Shown here: positions 12,320-28,007 of the stretch, one piece after another
Layout: every line of letters starts with the position of its first letter
Position numbering within the stretch: the stretch's first letter is position 1
Source: Tetrahymena thermophila SB210
Lineage: Eukaryota > Ciliophora > Oligohymenophorea > Hymenostomatida > Tetrahymenidae
Assembly (NCBI RefSeq): GCF_000189635.1
Contig: NW_002476178.1
Location: 186,001-250,000, forward strand
Direction: 5' to 3'
DNA: 64,000 bases
Translations under genes and position numbers: made by a program
The notes under the pieces: model-generated
Databases searched by the model: none
What the model was told of the DNA's origin: nothing
What the model saw: the letters and a program-made list of their open reading frames with translations, nothing else

Positions 12320-12794
12320 TTACTAATTAATTCTTTATAAATTTAAAATTAATTTTCAACAAGTTACGCTTAAATAGTTATTAATTATTAATAATCCTAT
12401 GAGATAATTCTATTGATACTAAAATATATCTTAGATTATGAAAAATCCAAATGAATTAACTAAATTAATGCTTTTTATAATTCTTGAAACTAAAATTTTA
12501 CTGAAATGTTTTCATTTTTAATATATTTTTTTAAACAAAAACCAAAAAAGATAAAAAAATCAAATTAATTTAGAGTAAAAAAAGAATAATTTTAATCATC
12601 TATATTAAGTAAATATTTTGTAATTAAATATTATTCTTAAAATATATGTTAAATAATTTTATTTACAATGTCAATCTATATCTTATAGATTTAAAAATTG
12701 ATCAGACTTTCTTTAGTATACAATAATTTAGTTTATATATAAATTATTAAACCTTAGTTGAGTAAGTAATTACTGATAATATTTATATAAGCAA
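12320..12794. promoter_or_regulatory. Divergent promoter region
   Basis: A 475-bp A+T-rich gap between two divergently oriented start codons (12319 minus, 12795 plus). It must carry both promoters. No specific motif is identifiable. Confidence 0.5.
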
Positions 12795-16028
<3,234 letters not shown>

Positions 16029-16054
<26 letters not shown>

Positions 16055-18255
16055 TGGAAGAAATTATTCTATAATCGATTTCACTCAAATTTATGCTATT
16101 ATTACATTTTTGTAAATAATTTTTTATATGTTTGCATTACAGTTCCTAAGATTATAAAATAGAGAGTTACTCCTCATAATAATTTTTCTTTCTAACACTA
16201 CCTAAATATTATTTTGATTAATTGAGAAAATATTTTTAATTGCTAATATAAAAATTACTTTTTATCTTTTATTCTTATTTAATTTCTTGCTTCTATGGAT
16301 CATAAGAATCTATTTAGCACCCAACCAATTATAAAGCTGCCAGTTAATCTTTGCTTAACAAAATCATTATAGCTTTTTTTAAAAATATGATATCTTTATA
16401 TAAATTAAAGATATTTATTTCAGAATTAAATTTTACTTCAAGCATTTTTCTAGTCTAATAATTAAGATCGTCTTACTAACTTTTTTTTCTAAAAGAAAAT
16501 TATATTTGATAAATAAAATAAAGTAATAAAGAAAAAATACCCCTTTTTGAATAGTAATTTTTTAACTATTCTTAACCAATTTGGATTTTACAAAGCTTTT
16601 AGCTTATCAATATAATATTAAATTAACTAATTACTTTGTCTTTGGTTATTTTAATTTTGTTAATTAATTTATTACTAACCCTAAGACTAAGGTTAATTTA
16701 AGTATCCTATCGAAAATAAATTTTTTTTTTTCTTTTATATTTAAAGTGGGCAATCTTTTGTATAACTTAATTTCGAGTTTGTCATAAGTTTGCCTTGATA
16801 TGAAGTCTAATCTTAAGAAGACTAAGGCTAATTTAAGTAGTTTTTTTCTAATTAATTTTTTTTCATCTTTGGTGTTTGTATTGGGGAATCAGATTGATTG
16901 AATTATTTTTTTTAAATTAAAGTGGATTCCATTGTTAATTATAGTTACTAAAAATCATTTCGCTCTTATAAAGTTTAAAATGATTATTCTTCATTTTCTA
17001 ATTTAAAATTTTCTTAAAATTTGATTTAATTAGGATTATTAAAAAGTTAAAAGCTATTTAATTTTGTCTAAAATTGTGGGATATTGTAATTTTATGTATT
17101 TTTAAAATCTTCTTTTTCATCTTCAGGTTCATCATTTGCTTCTTTTTAAAAATATACTCTTTAATTTTATTAAAATAAGTTGTTATATTGCATGATTTTC
17201 TCATAGGTATCCTAATACTAGTTCTATAATAACAATAAAAATAATTTCTTTTTCAATATTTTTTATGATATATTCTTAGCAAGTAGACCTAAAATCAAAA
17301 ATAATGAATACAAACTATTTACTTGAGCTAAAATTTAAGTTATAGAAGGATATTAGATGTTAATATACTTTACTTGAATATCTGCAAATAGTTGAATTTG
17401 CAAGTACCCACTTTTTGATAAATTTTAAATAGAATAATATCTATCAACTGCTTAAATATATGTGGTTAATGACAAAGGAGAAGAAAAAGTAGAACTTGTT
17501 TGAAATATTAATCCTTCTTTTAATTGAGTAATTGATTTCTAAAGTAAAATTTGATAAGATAATACCTGGTTTCCTATTCCACTAAAGAGAGATTTATGGT
17601 AGTCAATTTATATTTTTTTTTGCTATATTTAATACTATTAAGTAAAATATTTTACATGCAAGTTAGAGTTGCCAAAATTAATTAAATTTTCAATATCACT
17701 TTAGCTTGCGCAGTTATCAGGAATAGTAGTTTTTAATGAATCTATGTCATAACAACCATATACTCCTATAGAGATTGAAGTGAAAATATTATTAATATTA
17801 TCCATAGATAATGTAAATTGATGTTATAAACTAGTAAAGTCGATGCAGTTGTACCCAATAAGATTAACATTTTAACATTAATAAATGTTAAGAGGGATAA
17901 CTTAAGTTTATGTTCCATTCACTAATAAAAAATAAACCTTAATAACCAAATATGTTTTATTCTATTAAGCTTAATACTATTCAATACTCATACCCTAGTA
18001 ATCATATCTAAATCCAAAAAAATATTCACTTAAAGTTATGCTAACAGGTTAAGAAGATACCAAAACTTAAGAGTTAAAATTAGGATCAATTTGATTATTT
18101 AAATATTCTAACATCAAGAAAACTAAGTAAGATATGCAAGTTGTAAAAGTTATAATTGAAAAAAATGATCCTAATATGGTATTTTATTTTCTTTAACCAT
18201 TATCTATGTTGAATAGAAATGCTTCTGAAAATATATCAATTCTTTTAAAAATCAT
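16029..18255 (-). CDS. Tandem two-TM protein, copy 1 (3 exons, ~705 aa)
   Basis: ATG 18255, TGA 16031-16029. Exons are 18255-16541, 16488-16259 and 16201-16029; introns of 52 and 57 bp; total 2118 nt and 705 aa, all phases consistent. The N-terminus is MIFKRIDIFSEAFLFNIDNG, followed by a first hydrophobic segment (about 32-55). A large domain follows with conserved Cys (GYNCIDF, GVYGCYDIDS, IPDNCAS). The second hydrophobic segment is at about 365-385 (QVNSLYSLFLILGLLAKNIS). The cytosolic part is Gln/Asn/Lys-rich and ends in the most conserved block: IIFLKKAIMILLSKDQLAAL then QLVGC. The Cys-containing segment between the two membrane spans is probably extracellular or lumenal. I know similar putative transmembrane proteins only from Tetrahymena; function unknown. 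The gene is convergent with the kinase. Confidence 0.85.
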
Positions 18256-18837
18256 AATCTTATTCTACCTATTTACTAATTCAATCACTCACTATCCTTT
18301 TAATTATTAAGATTCTACTTTAATTAAAATTTTTTTGTGGAAAACAATCTATTAATTTTAATAAATTAGATATAATTTATTTTATTCACATTAATATAAC
18401 ATTTTTTAAGGGCTTTTTGGTTAGATGTTAAATGAAAGATAATAATCACAATCTATTAAAATTGATTATTTTTGGTTAGATGCTAAATGAAAGATAATAA
18501 TCACAATCTACTAAAATTTATTAAATTCAATGAATTTTGTATATTTAAACTAACTTTTTAACTCTTTTTTTTAATTTCATTTTTTTTTTTTAGATAAAGT
18601 TATTTAAAATTTATTTTTTTTAAATATAGTTAAATTATATTTATATTTGAAAACGATGATGAAAATAAAATTTTTTTATGATTCTCAGATCACTTGTACA
18701 CTATTTACATAAAAATCATCATAAAAATATGAGCTTTGAACATTATTATTAATAAATTTAATTCTTTAACTCATCATATATAAAACAATATTTAATTATA
18801 ATAAATTGTAAATATTTAGCTACCTAAGTTAGAAAAA
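18256..18837. other. Inter-copy spacer (copies 1/2)
   Basis: 5' flank of copy 1 and 3' flank of copy 2. It contains a short local direct duplication, TTTGGTTAGATG(T/C)TAAATGAAAGATAATAATCAC, near 18416 and 18472. From about 18700 it carries the fragment TTTACATAAAAATCATCATA shared with the kinase 3' end at about 15897. Confidence 0.6.
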
Positions 18838-21093
18838 TCAGCATTACTTTTAATTTCTAATGATGGAAGAAATTATTCTATAATCGATTTCACTCAAATT
18901 TATGCTATTATTACATTTTTGTAAATAATTTTTTATATGTTTGCATTACAGTTCCTAAGATTATAAAATAGAGAGTTACTCCTCATAATAATTTTTCTTT
19001 CTAACGCTACCTAAATATTATAATGATTAATTAAGAAAATATATTTATTTGCTAATATAAAAATTACTTTTTATCTTTTATTCTTATTTAATTTCTTGCT
19101 TCTATGGATCATAAGAATCTATTTAGCACCCAACCAATTATAAAGCTGCAAGTTAATCTTTGCTTAACAAAATCATTATAGCTTTTTTTAAAAATATGAT
19201 ATCTTTATATAAATTAAAGATATTGATTTCAGAATTAAATTTGTCTTCAAGCTTTTTTCTAGTCTAATAATTAAGATTGTCTTACTAACTTTTTTTTCTA
19301 AAAGAAAAATATATTTGATAAATAAAATAAAGTAATAAAGTAAAAATACCCCTTTTTGAATAGTAATTTTTTAACTATTCTTAACCAATTTGGATTTTAC
19401 AAAGCTTTTAGCTTATCAATGTAATATTAAATTAACTAATTATTTTATTTTTGGTTATTTTAATTTTGTTAATTATTTTATTACTAACCCTAAGACTAAG
19501 GTTAATTTAAGTATCCTATGGTAAGTGAATTTTTTTTTTCTTTTATATTTGAATTGGGCAGTCTTTTATATTATTTAATTTCTAGTTTTTCATAAATTGG
19601 TCTTGAAATGAAGTCTAATCTTAAGGAGACTAAGTCTAGTTTAAGTAATTTTTTGATAATGAATTTTTTTTCATATTTGTCATTTATAGTGGGGAATCTT
19701 TAAAAAAATCTTGTTTGGAGTTTGTGTTAGATTGATTTAATTATTTTTTTTTAATTAAAGTGGATTCCATTGATAGTTATGGTTACTAAAAATCATTTCG
19801 CTCTTATAAAGTTTAAAATGATTATTCTTCATTTTCTAATTTAAAATTTTCTTAAAATTTGATTTAATTGATACTATTACAAAATTAAAAGCTATTTAAT
19901 TTTGTCTAAAATTGTGGGATATTGTAATTTTATGTATTTTTAAAATCTTCTTATTCATCATCAGGTTCATCATTTGTTTCTTTTTAAAAATATACTCCTT
20001 AATTTTATTAAAATAAGTTGTTATATTGCATGATTTTCTCATAGGTATCCTAATACTAGTTCTATAATAACAATAAAAATAATTTTTTTTTCAATATTTT
20101 TTATGATATATTCTTAGCAAGTAGACCTAAAATCAAAAAAAATGAATACAAACTATTTACTTGAGCTAAAATTTAAGTTATTGAAGGATATTAGATGCTA
20201 GTATACTTTACTTGAACATCTGCACATAATTGAATTTGCAAATACCCACTTATTTAAAAATTTTATATAGAATACTATCTATCAACTGCTTAAGATTATT
20301 GGGCTAATGACGAAGGAGAAGAAAAAGTAGAACTTGTTTAAAATATTAATCCTTCTTTTAATTGAGTAATTTATTTCTAAATTAAAATTTGCCAAAATAA
20401 TATCTAGTTTCCTATTCCATTTAAGAAAGCTTATTAATAGTTAGTTTATTTATTTTTTTGCTATATTTAGTACTATTGAGTAAAATATTTTATTATTAAG
20501 TAAGAGTCCCCAAAATTAATCAAATTTTCAATATCATTTTAGCTTGCACAGTTATCAGGGATAGTAGTTTTGAATAAGTCTATGTCATAACAACCATAAA
20601 CTCCTATAGCTATTTAATTGAAAATTTAATTAATATTATCCAAAGTTAATGTAAATTAATCTTATAAACTAGTAAAGTCTATGCAGTTGTACCCTTTAAG
20701 ATTAACATTTTAACATTAATAAAAGTTAAGAGGAATAATTTAACTTTAGGTTCCATTATGAAATTAAAAATAAGCCTAAATAACCAAATATGTTTTATTT
20801 TATTAAGCTTAATACTATTCAATACTCATACTTTAGTATTCATATTTAAATGCAAACATATCTTCAGTTAAAGTTATGGTAACAGGTTCTGATGATACCA
20901 AAACTTATGAGTTAAAATTAGGATCAATTTGATTATTTATATACTCTAGTATTAAGAAAACCAAGTAAGATATGCAAGTTGTAATAGTTATAATTGAAAA
21001 AAAAGATCCTAATATTGTGCTTTATTTTTTTTAACCATTACCTATGTTGAATAAAAATGTTTCTGAAAAAATATCAATTTTTTTAAAAATCAT
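18838..21093 (-). pseudogene. Tandem two-TM protein, copy 2, with a one-base frameshift
   Basis: ATG 21093, TGA 18840-18838, with the same exon layout as copy 1 (introns at 19349-19298 and 19067-19011). The first exon is open and closely similar to the other copies, including both hydrophobic segments and the IPDNCAS block. The coding-strand poly-A run at 19539-19530 has 10 A where copy 1 has 11 and copies 3-6 have 8 plus compensating length. The flanking spacing is also one base short, so the reading frame slips before the conserved IDKLKALQNPN block. The terminal KDQLAALQLVGC exon is intact in its own frame. It is either a recently inactivated copy, a sequencing or assembly error in a homopolymer, or a gene rescued by altered splicing. 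Confidence 0.7.
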
Positions 21094-21760
21094 AATCTTA
21101 TTCTACTTGTTTGCTGATTCACTATCTTTTTATTTATCAAGATTCTACTTTAGAATTTATTTGTGGAAAACAATTAATTAATTTTAATAAATTCAATATA
21201 ATTTATTTTTATTCAGATTTATATAAGCATTTAAAAATGCCTTTTAGACAAAAACATAATGTTTAAATGTTAAATGAAAGATAAAAATAACAATCTATAA
21301 AAATTGATTAAATTCAATGAGTTTTTTGTATTTAAGTTAAATTTTTACTCTTTTAATTTCATTTTTGTTTTAGATAAAGTTATTTAAGAGTTATTTTAAT
21401 TTAAATATTCAAGCATATTAATATTTGGAAATTTTTTTCAAAATGTGATGAAAATTAAATGTTTTTTATCAATGAATATATTTTAAATACTCAAAGATAT
21501 ATTTTTTTTGCAATCATTATCTTCACAATACAAATATATTATTTTAATTACTTTAATAATAATTGATATATCAATAGAAATATATTTAATGATTAAAAAA
21601 CGATTATAAAGAAATTAGTAATAGTTTTAATAACTTCAACCTTTTAATTTCATATAATATCACGATTACATAATAAATTTACTGTTAGTTAATCCATAAT
21701 ATATAAAATAATATTTAGTTATAATAAATTGTTTATATTTAGAAATTTAAGTTAGAAAAA
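21094..21760. other. Inter-copy spacer (copies 2/3)
   Basis: 5' flank of copy 2 and 3' flank of copy 3. It shares the TTTTAATTACTTTAATAATAATTGATATATCAAT region with other copies. No separate coding frame was seen. Confidence 0.5.
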
Positions 21761-24002
21761 TCAGCTTTACTTTTAATTTCTAATAATTGAAGAAATTATT
21801 CTATAATCAACTTCACTTAAATCTATACTATTATTGCATTTTTATAAATATTTTTTTATATGTTTACATTAAAGTTCCTAAGATTATAAAATAGAGAGTT
21901 ACTCCTCATAATAATTTTTCTTTCTAACGTTACCTAAATATTAATATGATTAATTGAGAAAATATTTTTATTTGATAATATAAAAATTACTTTGAATCTT
22001 TAATTCTTATTTAATATCTTGCTTCTATGGATCTTAAGAATCTATTTAGCACCCAACCAATTATAAAGCTGCAAGTTAATCTTTGCTTAACAAAATCATT
22101 ATAGCTTTTTTTAAAAATATGATGTCTTTATATAAATTAAAGATATCGATTTCAGAATTAAATTTGTCTTCAAGCTTTTTTCTAGTCTAATAGTTAAGAT
22201 CATCTTACTAACTTTTTTTTCTAATAGAAAATTATATTTGATAAATTAAATAAAGTATTAAAGTAAAAATACCCCATTTTGAATAGCAATTTTTAAATAA
22301 TTCTTAAAGAATTTGGATTTTACAATGCTTTTAGCTTATCAACATAATATTAAGTTAACTAATTATTTAATATTTTGGTATTTTAATTTGGTAAATTATT
22401 TTATTACAAACCCTAAGACTTAGGTTCATTTATGTATCCTATGGTCAATTAACTTTTTTTTCTCTTATGTATTTGAAATGGTTAATCTTTTCTATAGTTT
22501 AATTTCTTGTTTGTTATTAGTTGGCCTTAATATGAAGTCTAATCTTTAGAAGGCTAAGGCTAATTAATTTTTTTTATTGATAAAGAATTTTTTTCCATCT
22601 TTGGCATTTATAGTGGGGAATCTTGCTTTAAGTTTACAATAGATTGATTGGGTTATTATTTTTTTATTTATAACGATTCAATTGATTGTTATAGTTACTA
22701 AAAATCACTTCGCTCTAAAGTTTAAAATGAGTAATCTTCATTTACTAATTTAAAATTTTCTTATAATTCGATTTAATTGCAACTTTTAGAAAATTAAAAT
22801 TCTTTTTATTTTATCTAAAATGTTGGGATGTTGTTATTTTATTAATTTTTAAAATCTTCTTTTTCATCACCAGGCTCATCATTTGCTTATTTTTAAAAGT
22901 ATACTCCTTAATTTTATTCAAATAATTTGTTATATTGCATGATTTTTTCATATGTTTCCTAATACTAGTTCTATAAAAATAATAAAAATAATTTCTTTTT
23001 CAATAATTTCTATGCTATATTCTTAGCAAGTAGACCTAAAATCACAAAAAATGAATACAAGCTATTAACTTGAGCTAAAATTTAAGTTATTGAAGGATAT
23101 TAGATGCTAATATACTTTACTTGAACATCTGTACTTAATTGAATTTGCAAATACCCACTCTATTAAAATTTTTATATAGAATACTCTCTATCAACTGCTG
23201 AAGTGTTTAAGCTTGATGGCAAAAGTGAAGAAAAAGTAGAAGTTGTTTGAAATATTAATCCATCTTTTAATTGAGTAATTTATTTCTAAAGTAAAATATC
23301 TTCAGTTGTTACCGAATTTCCTACTCCATTAAAGATTGCTTAGTAATAGTTAGATTATATTTTTTTGTTCTATATTTAGAACTATTAAGAAAAATACTTT
23401 ATAGTAAAGGCAGTGTTATCTGAATTAATCAGGTCTTCAATATCATTTTAGCTGGCACAGTTATCAGGGATTGTAGTTTTGATTGTGTCTATGTCATAAC
23501 AACCATATACTCCGAAAAAGAGTTAAGTGTAAACAGTATTATTAGTATCAGCAGTTAATACTAATTAATCTTATAAACTAGAAAAATCGATGCAGTTGTA
23601 GCCAACAAGATTAGCATTTTAACATTAATAAAAATTAAGAGGGATAACTTAATTTTAGGTTTCATTAACAAATTAAAAATAAACTTTAATAACCAAATAT
23701 GTTTTATTTTATTAAGCTTAATACTATTCAATATTTATACTCTTGCGTTCATATCTAAATGCTAACAAATCCTCAGTTAAAGTTATGCTAACAGGCTCAG
23801 GCGATACTATAACTTATGAGTTAAAATTAGGATTAATTCCATTATTTAAATACTATTGTAGTAAGAAAATTAAATAAGATATGCAAGTAACAATAGTTAT
23901 AATTGAAAAAAATGATCCTAATATGGTCTTTTATTTTAGTTAACCATTACCTATGTTGAATAGGAATGGTTTTGAAAATATATCAATCTTTTTTAAAATC
24001 AT
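21761..24002 (-). CDS. Tandem two-TM protein, copy 3
   Basis: ATG 24002, TGA 21763-21761. The first exon was followed codon by codon and is open from MILKKIDIFSKPFLFNIGNG to the first intron. It has both hydrophobic segments, the Cys blocks (GYNCIDF, GVYGCYDID, IPDNCAS) and the Gln/Asn-rich cytosolic part with an 8-A run in frame. The KDQLAAL-QLVGC terminal block is present. Exon layout is as in copy 1. It is one of the more diverged copies in the segment after the first membrane span. Function unknown, as for the family. Confidence 0.83.
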
Positions 24003-24709
24003 AATCTTATTCTACTTATTTATTCTCTCACTCAATCACTGACTCACTATCTTTTTATTTATTAATACTTTACTTTAGGATTTATTTGTGGAAAACAATC
24101 TATTAATTTTAATTATTCAAATTTTTAGAGTATTTTTAAACAGATATAGACAAAAACATGTTGTTAAGATGCTAAATGTAAGATAAAAATTACAATATTT
24201 TACATTTGATTAAATCAATAAAATTTTTGTATTTAAACTAAATTTTTAACTCTTCTAATTTTATTTTTGTATTCGATAAAGTATTAAAGAATTATTTTAG
24301 CTTAAATAAAGTTAAAGCGTATTTATATTTGGAAAATATTTTTCAAAAAGTGGATGAAAATAAAATTTTTTTATGAATCAAAATATTTTAAAAACTCTAA
24401 GATATATTTAAAAACAATCATTATCTTAGCAATACAAACAAGTAGATTATTTTAATTACTTTAATAATAATTGATATATATCAATAGAAATTTTTTTAAT
24501 GATTAAAAAGATATTGTAATTAAAGAAATATACTGATTTAATTACTTTTTTTATCAAGAAATCAAATTTTTTGATATATGTTTAATAAATATATATTTTT
24601 TTTATTTGAAAGTTTTTCTTACAAAAATAGAACTTTTTTAATTCAATCATTTCTCAAAAGAAATTTAAGATTGAAATAAAAATCATGAAAAACAAAAGAT
24701 TATCTTTAA

Positions 24710-26005
24710 ATGATATTTATAATGTTAGATCTAGCTAAAAAACTAAAAAGAGAAGGACTAGACCTTGAAAAGATTATAAAAAATATAATAATAAGAGTAA
24801 CATTTAATTTAAAAATATTAAATAATATAATAATTAAAAAAAAAGAAGGTATTCATTTATTGAAGAAAAGGTTAAACACTAATTTCGAAAAAAATAATGA
24901 TGAAGAAATTATGTAAAAAAATGAAGAAATAGAATAAAAATAATAGTAATATGAAAAACCAAATAGCATTCATTAACTATCAAGTAAAAATATAAATTAT
25001 TTTTTAGAGAAACAAAATTTTATTTAATAAATATTATATTGGTTAGTTAAATGAAATATTAAATGATATTAACAAAAGAAGATAATTTTTAGAATAGAAT
25101 AAATACTAAATAATAGATGAAGAATATAGAAAAGATGGGCTGATATTTAATTTTAATACTAAAAATGGTTCAGCTCTCAAAATCATGATTTTACATAGAA
25201 AATAATAATTATAAGAAAATATGATGAAAATATTAAGTTATTAAAAAAATCTTAAATATTAATCATAAAAAGTAATAAAAAATAGTTTAAGAAATAATTG
25301 AATGTGCTTTAAAAGTAGGTAAATTAAACTAAAAAAAATAATTATAATCTTCATAAAATCAATAATAAAACTTAACTGATTTAGATCATTTTCAATAAAA
25401 TTAATATAATAAATAATAGAATTAAATATAAATTAATTATAAGATTAAAGAATTATAAGATGGAATTGAAGTTAATGAAAAGTCTGAAGATACAGACATT
25501 GATATTTAAAATGTGAAAAGAGTTTAAAAATATAAATAAATGATTAAATTATTGTAAGAGAAATTGGATGAAATAATTAAGAAAAAGAACAAAAAATATT
25601 ATAACTAAAATTAAAAAAAGATACTCTAAAAAAAGTTATTTTTAGATTAAAACTATATTTTCTAAAAAGTTTTAAAAGTAAGTAAGTCTTAATTAAAAAT
25701 AAAAACTACTTTGCAAATTTTAAAAATTTTTAAATCATTGTGGATTAAAGAATTTACAGTATATAACAAAGATTCATTTATTAAAATATTCTTAAATTAA
25801 ATCTTTATAAATCTCATTAAAAAATAAATCAATAATTTCTATTAAAAGCTATCTTCGTATGGATTCTAGATTGTATATTTTAATTATTCGAAATTTGATA
25901 GATGTTAATTAAATTAATGCATAATTATTTTTATTTCATAAAACAATTGGCAAGTTTATATTTTATCAAACTTGAGAGATTAACAGTAACTTAAAATTAT
26001 TTTGT
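24710..26005 (+). pseudogene. Possible degenerate gene, unrecognised
   Basis: A plus-strand frame opens at ATG 24710 and runs 114 codons to TGA 25052-25054 (MLDLAKKLKREGLDLEKIIK at its start, then Gln/Glu-rich). Two more long Lys/Gln/Glu-rich open stretches follow in other frames (about 25043-25290 and 25360-26005). The latter includes DGIEVNEKSEDTDIDIQ and KLLQEKLDEIIKKKNKKYY. I could not join them by convincing introns. It could be a real Lys-rich gene with unresolved introns or a decayed one. A-rich DNA in this code makes spurious Lys/Gln frames common, so confidence is low. Confidence 0.3.
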
Positions 26006-26879
26006 AGTTATTTCTTCATCTTTTTTGTTTTTTCTGATTAAATATTATAAATTTTATTTATATTATTATAAAATAATGATAGAAAGTTGAGATCAGGTTA
26101 AATTTTAATAATTTGCTTGATTCAATCTCTATCTATTTAAATAATCTTTATAACTTTTTTAAAAATTTAAAAATTATAATGAAATAATTATAAATTTTTA
26201 ATCAATAAAAAATTAAATTTTATTAAACTAAAAAATCTTTAATGTAACATTTTGTTAATAAATTAAAACATGAATAATAAATAAAGATTTAATTATAAAA
26301 TAATATTATATATTTAAAATAATTATTTATAAAGATAGATAATTAATAGATTTACTAAAAATGCAATCATTCTAATTGTAATTAAACTTCTAAATCAGTA
26401 AAAAAAAGGATTTATTAGGAGAATATAAATAAATATATTAAAAAATAAATAATTAAACTCATATCAATATAAAGGATAATTAGATTATTTGTTCACAAAT
26501 AAAAAATTATTTACTTTACCAATAGAAATTTATTTATACAATTTATAATTTGATAGAATATTTATTTTAAAAGAGTTAAATAATTACATTTATTTTTATC
26601 ATTAATTTAAAATAAAAAAAAAACTTATTTTATTTTTTATTGTAATAGCTTAGTAAATTTTTAACTTAATATATAAATATAAAAAAATATTCAATTTTTA
26701 ATGATAATTTTTTTAATATTACTTTTCACGTTTTTATTATATTTTTTCATATTTATCTTCTTAATTCATTCTAAATAATAAATAATAAATTAAAAAAAAT
26801 ATGATTCATTAAAATATATAAACTATGAAGTTAAAAAATAAAAAAAGAAGAATATGATAATTTTATGGAACGTTATATG

Positions 26880-27300
26880 TGCCTTATAAAATAATTATTA
26901 TCATTATGATTATTAAGAATTAAAGAAAGAAGATTATAAAAATTCATGGAAACTTTGAATTTCCTTGAAAAATCAATTATATAAAAACAATTACTAAAAA
27001 AATATTTAAATTTCATTTAAAATAAAATTTGGGATGAAAAATAATTATTATCATTATCTTTATTAAGTAGTTTCTAAAGAAGAATTGTTAAATATCATAA
27101 AATCTAAAATATTGGATACAAATTAATTATTATCATTATAATTTTGAAGAAATTTCTAAAAAAGATTATTAAATAATAAATTAATTTTGTAATAAAATAT
27201 GGTGAAAAATATTATTGATATAAAAGAAGGTTCTAAAGAAAAATATTTAAATATCATGTTGAAAATAATTATTATCATTATAATTATAAAGAAAGAATAA
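26880..27300. repeat. Decayed short repeat around TAATTATTATCATTAT
   Basis: The motif AATTATTATCATTAT recurs at about 26891, 27042, 27125 and 27266, spaced about 151, 83 and 141 bp. It is followed by related text (TTCTAAAGAAGAATTG, TTCTAAAAAAGATTATT, TTCTAAAGAAAAATATT). It looks like a tandem array of a roughly 75-80-bp unit that has decayed. In one frame the motif reads NNYYHY, but frames differ between copies and no gene is evident. Confidence 0.6.
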
Positions 27301-28007
27301 ACAAGAGAAGATTATGATAAAATTTTAAACCTTGGTAATATATAAGGAGCAAAAAATAATTAATAACAATATTATTATGAACAATTACTAAATAAAAATA
27401 TTTAAATCTCATGTAACCTAAAAGCTTGGATGAAAAATAATTACAAAAATTATTATTTTCAGTTAATATAAATAAATTGAAGTTAAAAATAAATTAAAAA
27501 AATGATACTAAGAATAATTTTTAGTGTATATTTAAATTTAGATTATCTTTTATTTTAATATAAAAATAATAATAAGTATTACTTCAAATAGCTTTCATAT
27601 TTAGTTATAATTTACACACAATAAAATATTAGACAATGTATTTAATTATAATATTTATAAAATCAATGTGTAAGTATATTAAATTTGTGCCCTCATAAAA
27701 TAACAAAAGAAGAATTAACTGAATTAGAAAAATATTTAAAAAAAAATTTAATAATAAAATAAATATTTAAAAAATAAGAAATATTTTACTCATAAAGAAA
27801 TTGTTGAAGAATCTTGAGAAAATTTAACTTCTTTTACAAAAAAAAACAATAAATATTTGAACTTTGAATTTAATTATTAAATTTACTTTAATTTAATATT
27901 TTCATTTAAAAAATAATAAATAAAATTTTATTCGTTAATTCATCAAAAATAAAAACAATATTTAGTTATAATAAATTGTTAATATTTAGCTATTTAAGTT
28001 ACAAGAA

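Larger units (their letters stand above)
24003..28007. other. 4-kb A/T-rich interruption of the gene array
   Basis: This contains the 5' flank of copy 3 (to about 24560), a possible or decayed gene at 24.7-26.0 kb, a decayed short repeat at 26.88-27.30 kb and the 3' flank of copy 4 (from about 27770). The composition is strongly A+T-rich. No intact family member lies here. Confidence 0.6.

Noticed and set aside
16678..16695. Telomere-like text AACCCTAAGACTAAGG repeated in the array
   Set aside because: It is in the coding sequence of the two-TM family (reads as Gln/Pro/Ser/Gly codons on the minus strand) and is not a tandem telomeric repeat.
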